Positions 59,040-64,000 of a stretch of DNA of 64,000 bases are shown piece after piece. The DNA is taken from positions 68,736,356 through 68,800,355 of the forward strand of contig NC_054740.1 of NCBI RefSeq assembly GCF_018143015.1, read 5' to 3'. This DNA comes from Lytechinus variegatus (lineage: Eukaryota; Echinodermata; Echinoidea; Temnopleuroida; Toxopneustidae). Each line of letters starts with the position of its first letter. Position 1 is the stretch's first letter. Below the pieces are notes generated by a model that was not told where the DNA came from, did not search any database, and was given only the letters and a program-made list of their open reading frames with translations. The translations under genes and the position numbers were made by a program.

Positions 59040-61137
59040 CTGTATGGAAGAAAATGAAGTTTGAAAGGAAAACGGTGGACGTATTGGTGAGACAAAGAAT
59101 AAGGTCGAGGAATCCTAGAGAGTCTCAAGACGTCTCTCCTTAATTAATAGGAATTGCATCTCTGGCCGCCAGAAAGTCGGTACCAAAGTATAGCTCAGAG
59201 AAGATTGACAGGCAGATGCCATCTCTAGGGTTGGATAATATCCATGATTAGAGCATCCATTTTACGTCATGCATAAATAAACATTTTGGTAGAGGTGTGT
59301 GCGTATGTTTTTGAATTGAGATGGGCAGCATAAAAGCTGACAAAAAATGCATGTCCTTAAATTTCATTATGCAATAATGTAATAAAGTATTAGCCGATTT
59401 GAACCCCCGCCCCCCCCAAAAAAAAAAAATAGAAAGTAAGAAAGAAATGAGAACGAACATCACGTGTATTCATGAAATTGATAAAACCACATTTAAAGCG
59501 GGAGACGTTACTTCATAACGACGTAATTGGCATTAGTTACACTATTGCCTCTTGATTTGGGGTTTCATTTAAACACGTAAATACATACATTGGTACCAAT
59601 ATTAAAATGCATAGCAATTTTCCTTTTAATGTACGATAAAAGAAAAAAAATCGCATTGCAAATGAAATGTCTTGCTTAAGGGAATGAATGCCTTGCTGGA
59701 AATCGAACCCCCAGCTTTCCTGTTTGTGTTGAGCATCCTAGATCAATCGATGCACTGCATCTCCTATGGGAGTGGGACTATATGCATATTGCAATGGGTT
59801 TGGTTCCATTCGTCAGCCGAGTCCATATTTGGTTTCTACTTTGCGGAGATTAGATGAGCGGATGACATTAATCTTCTTCCGTTACCATGGTAATGACTCA
59901 AGCGTGATCAGAGACGATATCTTGATTTATGGCGTACCTTGTTCTTCATGACGTGACCTTGACATGATCGGATAGACAGCGAGTTCTCAACACAGCCATA
60001 AGAAATGTAACGTGGATCAGTTTAGACCTACTTTCTGTTTCTGATTTGATAAAGCGTTTTGCTGAAGTGACTCCCGTTGAAACTCGGCACCGCAGCTCTC
60101 CGTCGCATTAACGCCAAGCTGGTTAGCTTAATATAACCATGGTTCTGTACTTCTGTTAGAAACTACAAGGTACAAAAAATTACACATTTTACTTCTAAAT
60201 TAACAGAAAGTTTTCGCGACATAGAGCAAATTCAAGAACGCAGTAAACGTATTGGAAATTCCCGTCAAATGCGAATGAACAGCTGGGAGGTCTTTGTCGA
60301 AAACTGGTGAACCGCGCTGTTTCGTCCTAAGCTTCGAAGCCGGCGGAAATTGCAAATATGTCGTTTGTTCAGAGACCAGGAGAAACTGCTGTATTGATTT
60401 ACAAATTTTCGCTGAAGACTTCTTGGTTGCTCTTTGTCATGAATAACATTTGACAATACATTTTCTTTGTTCTTGAATCTGTTCTGCGTCGCCGTGTGAA
60501 AACTCTCTAAGCAGTCATGTGGCTGACCTTAACATAGACGACGAAAATTACTCCAGGGCCTTCCGAATAAGGTGGAAGTGCATCTCTAAATCTTATCTAT
60601 TTATCGCCCTTTCTGTCTGTCGGAAATGATTTGCTTTGTGTCTAGTCCTACTCACAAGTGATACATTCTATGTTAATGTAACGTCAAAATCTTTATTCAT
60701 TATTTATATGACCTTATCAACTAAAAACTAAAAAAAAACATTTAAGTGAGATGATAAGACAATTTTGATTTGCGCATATATTCTTTTTGGAATGAGAGCG
60801 GCGTTAAAAACCAACAACAACAAAGCAGCTTCGGTAGAATTGCACATGACAGAAAATAAAGGACATTAAGTATACAATGAGTAATTCTATGAGTAAATGT
60901 AAATATCAAACAGAAAATAATGGTCGTTGGTGAGCAGTTGATGGGTAAACAATACCACTTCAAACTATGTAATGCTTCTCAAAATTTAGGAATGCCGATT
61001 ATATTTTAATTCTGGCAAATCAATCTATAGGGCTTCTCTCTATTCTACAACTGTTCAGTTCAATACATTAAGTCAATTTTCGTAAAGAAAATACAGGATT
61101 CACCAGAATACATTTTGTATTATTATATCATATACAT
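59040..61137. other. Upstream of protease exons; no gene recognised
   Basis: It should contain the missing 5' exon(s) and promoter of the protease, but no signal peptide or exon could be identified with confidence. Simple A- and C-runs at 59405-59430. Confidence 0.4.
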
Positions 61138-61347
61138 CAGTGGCGTAATGAGCCCAAAATTTTACGGGTGTTAGATATGGCGTATCGCGTAAAATTCTTA
61201 AAAAGTTTGATACTTTTATACTTTTATTACAAAAATAAAAAAGTTTAGGATAGCTTTTGACATAAAATTCGGGAAATTATATCATATTTCACCCTTATCC
61301 CTTTCTTTTCCCCCTTTTTCTGGGTCTTGAAAATCTGTACGCCCATG
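61138..61347. mobile_element. Small hAT-type element, CAGTGGCGTA end
   Basis: Starts CAGTGGCGTAATG and ends CTGTACGCCCATG (imperfect inverted ends). Flanking 8-mers ATATACAT and ATATATTT match at 6 of 8 positions. Probably a diverged relative of 49974-51302. 210 bp. Confidence 0.55.
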
Positions 61348-61819
61348 ATATATTTATTTTTCAAAAAGTGGTACAGTAAATACCGTACCACACGAAGTGG
61401 CTTCGACGGGCCTGGGAAAAAAAGTTATGGGCATGAATACTTGCAATGCAGAAAAAAAAATGGATGAAGGGGTTAGTGACACACTAGTCTGAAAACACAG
61501 ACTGATATTTGACAATTCACCCAACAACAGATCTAGAATGCAGACTAGACTCCAAAGACACTGTCTGTAGAGCCACTGAGCCAGGCACTGTATAAATCTA
61601 TAGTCTCCCTAATCCAGACTGCATTCTCTTAGCAATCCCCCTGAATATAGTATGATGACTGCTTGCATGATTAGTGAGTCTTGGAATGACTGTAGAAGCC
61701 AATCCTATATTTACATTTTCTCGGACAGTTGCGGCAGATGAAAATTAGCTGTCAAGTCATTCTGTTGACGTAGTTTTCTAGCTGCACGCATATCATTACG
61801 ACCTTTCTTTTGTTGAGTT

Positions 61820-63290
61820 TAAAATCTTTTTACACTGTGACGTACACTAGCTGATCTCCACTTCTTTCTATCCTTAGTATAGTCTTCCCATGATTCAGGG
61901 TTAATCTGGCACTGCTTCAGGTTCACTTCGAGATTGTCCTTAAAGCATTTTCTTTGACCTCCTATACAGAGCGTTTACCATTTTGAAGCTCTGCGTACAT
62001 AATCTGCTTGCCAGTCTGCTATTTTCCATATTGAGTACATGGCCGGCGGGATCGATGGCCGGCGCTGCGAAGTCTACTTTGGATAATGAGGGCTTCAATA
62101 CTAGTACATCCACTTTCTTCCAGTACACTGTTATCGGTTCGTTTGTCAGTGTATCTGATGTTCAGTATCCGGCGAAGACATCTCTGATGGTAGTTTTCAA
62201 GACTTTTCAGGCTGTAGGTTACCCAGGTCTCCGATCCATAATAGCGTTGGCAAGATCACAGCTTTGTTAACCTTCCCTTTTGTCCTTGTGAACAGGTTCA
62301 TATTGTCAAAGACTCAAGTAATTACACGCCCATGCTGAATTGGATGCACTCAACCGATGTACTTCATCATCAATACCTACTTTTGATGAGAGCCAACTCC
62401 CAGGGTATGTGAATCATATATATTTCAGCATTGGTCAGTGGCTGTGATGCAAGGTGGACATTGTTGCTCGTGTGCGATTCCGGGCTATGGTAGGTACAAG
62501 ATCTATGTTTTCTTCAGTTTAAGTCCAAACGCATAGTATGCATACTGAAAGAATCCAGTGCTGCTTGAAGGTCTTCATCATCTGAAGAATCAACAATAGT
62601 ATTATCATCTGCATATTGGAGTTCATTAACTGTTACATCTGTAGTCTGAGACATAGATTTCAGTCGGCGTAGGTTGAAAAGTTGATACCATGTTTATCCC
62701 TGGTGGTTGTTGTTGTTGTTTAGCAAGCTGCATTACTGCAGAGACAAATAGTGAGAAGAGACCTGAAGCAATGACACATCCCTCATTTACCCCTGTCTGT
62801 ACTGCAAAACTTTCTAATGCTTCACCAGCATGCAACTAACACGGAGGCATTCATGTCGTAGAGTAATAAAACAACCTTGATGAATTTATCAGGACATCCA
62901 ACATTAGTCTACAAATGTAGACCCACAACTGCAGTGTGTGTACCACAACTGATTCAACGAGTCTGCATATAGCAGACTAGGTCTACTATGGATTCTTAGC
63001 TCGCCCTTTCAGGCTGGTTTGCTTTGCAAACCAGCATCAGCGTGCTGCGCACGCTGAGATCCCACCATACGAGCCATTCAGAGTCTGCATAGCAGACAAA
63101 TCCAACATGAAGAAGTATCTTCTATAGTGTCCGACGATCTACCGAATCAAATGCCTTGGTGAGATTTACGAAGGCCATATAGAGAACTTGATATTATCTA
63201 CACTTCTCTTGTATCTGTCGTCCAGGTCTAAAACTGTGATTCAGGTAGAACTTCCTCGGCAACCGTTGATAGGCGCCGTGAAAATGTCAG
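61820..63290 (-). pseudogene. Decayed LINE reverse transcriptase (non-LTR)
   Basis: Read on the minus strand from 63290 down. FRPGRQIQEKCR is the fingers region, followed by MAFVNLTKAFDSV (motif A, catalytic Asp in AFDSV, about 63150), then FAVQTGVNEGC (motif B), then LQYADDNTIVD (motif C, YADD, about 62600). The C-terminal part has ETWVTYSLKSLENYHQRCL-like sequence, RWAGHVLNMENSRL and QCQINPESWEDYTKDRKKW. These are hallmarks of LINE proteins often mis-annotated as craniofacial development protein 2-like. In-frame stops and several frameshifts break it, and a 195-bp insertion separates motifs A and B. The endonuclease half is absent. Confidence 0.85.
62905..63099. mobile_element. 195-bp multi-hairpin insertion with 9-bp TSD
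   Basis: ATCCAACAT flanks both sides (62896-62904 and 63100-63108). The ends TAGTCTACAAATGTAGAC and GTCTGCATAGCAGACAA are each hairpins and roughly inverted. GCTGGTTTGCTTTGCAAACCAGC and CAGCGTGCTGCGCACGCTG form two central hairpins. Similar AGTCTGC/GCAGACT words occur at 5205-5400 and 61490-61630. It sits between RT motifs A and B. Confidence 0.8.
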
Positions 63291-63418
63291 TTTAAGCGCT
63301 TGCTTGTTACTGGTACCATGTAATCCAGTACAACCTGTTTCATGATCGAGTCGTCGGCGACTTAACCGTCAACCCCACCTATACCCAGGTGAGGAGGGTG
63401 CGTGAACACCCTGCAGGG

Positions 63419-63461
63419 TTAAACCATGGACCTATTATCTCGTAATAGGTCCATGGTTAAA
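63419..63461. repeat. Inverted repeat around AACCATGGACCTATTA
   Basis: Arms AACCATGGACCTATTA and TAATAGGTCCATGGTT with a ~5-nt loop (TCTCG); pairing extends a few bases further. Confidence 0.9.
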
Positions 63462-63735
63462 CACAAGACATGTCAAAGGGCGGAGGAGTCCTCATACGGG
63501 ACCAACGGTCATTCATTGCATTATTTTGTACTACATCTTCCTCCGATTATCTAGATTTTCTTGCCATTGGATTCAGATGTGGCACAGCCAAGTTTCTCTT
63601 GCAAAACCAAGGGTCTTTGCCTAGAGACTAAGCTGAGATTTTGATGAGCCGAACCTGTACAGTTAAACATATAATTATTGTTAAGAGTATTGTAGGCTTT
63701 CCATACGGTTAATTGCCTGCCAGTTCGTCTCCAAA

Positions 63736-64000
63736 TGGTCTACTTTCATTTAGTCTGATGCTATTCCGTCCATCAACATTTCATCTAACAACCATTTGGT
63801 CCATTAATAACAATTTGGTCCAGTTATCACTTCGTCTAATCATGATTTCGTCTCATAACCAGTTGGTCTAATATCCATTTTATTTTCGTTCATTTTGCAC
63901 GACACACTTTAGTCCAATTAGATCAAATGGTATATGTACTAAATGGCTATTGGACCAAATGGTTATTAGACGGAATCGTATAGACTAAATGAAAGTAGAC
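63736..64000. mobile_element. Foldback element at window edge, GTCTACTTTCATTTAGTCT end
   Basis: GTCTACTTTCATTTAGTCT at 63738 is inverted at the last bases of the window (AGACTAAATGAAAGTAGAC). The interior is made of ATTTGGTCCAATA and TTCGTCTAAT words in both orientations. It may continue past the window. Confidence 0.75.

Noticed and set aside
61983..62270. Plus-strand 95-aa ORF
   Set aside because: Antisense shadow of the LINE C-terminal region, which reads sensibly only on the minus strand.

Overview
The window reads as a eukaryotic, metazoan genomic segment. It is AT-rich and gene-poor. Short exons with GT/AG introns are separated by kilobases of palindromic DNA elements, tandem repeats and microsatellites. 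The protein families (class I ARF GTPases, a GLUT8-like sugar transporter, a trypsin-type serine protease) are animal ones. Several repeat types resemble families I associate with sea urchin genomes: foldback elements with AAGGTCAAGTCCA ends, units built on AGGTCAAAGGTCA, and GGGCCCGTTGCATAAA-ended hairpins. I therefore infer an echinoderm, most likely an echinoid. That assignment rests on memory of repeat families, not on a search.

Layout. 1-240: end of an exon encoding a hAT/RNase H-like protein, cut by the window edge. 300-2540: repeats, including a nested palindromic element. 2547-6034 (+): last four coding exons of a GLUT8-like transporter, followed by a 166-bp tandem copy of its stop-codon region. 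6035-12600: 3' flank, foldback elements and a 364-bp (ACT)n array. 12600-43800 (+): three complete tandem ARF genes about 12 kb apart (coding spans 16656-20224, 28411-31596, 40039-43228). All three have the same four coding exons, and each has a 41-nt 5'UTR stub behind a splice acceptor, so each must have an upstream noncoding exon. Paralogous candidates for that exon lie before copies 1 and 2. 43800-55900: almost entirely transposon- and satellite-derived, including two hAT-type non-autonomous elements with 8-bp target duplications and an inverted pair of elements carrying nuclear-receptor-like DR1 repeats. 55956-59039 (-): four exons of a trypsin-like protease. 61100-64000: a small hAT element, a decayed LINE reverse transcriptase (minus) split by a 195-bp insertion, and the start of another foldback element.

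The protein genes have no obvious common pathway. The three ARFs are near-identical in their first two coding exons and diverge in the last one, which suggests recent duplication or gene conversion. All keep the GTPase motifs and the N-terminal Gly for myristoylation, so all look functional. The most unusual non-coding structures are a composite foldback element at 25078-26807, whose terminal motif is reiterated inside a 158-bp-arm palindrome and which also hosts an intact hAT insertion, and a 1.37-kb element at 34239-35610 built almost wholly from CCAGTTGG/CCAATTGG words.
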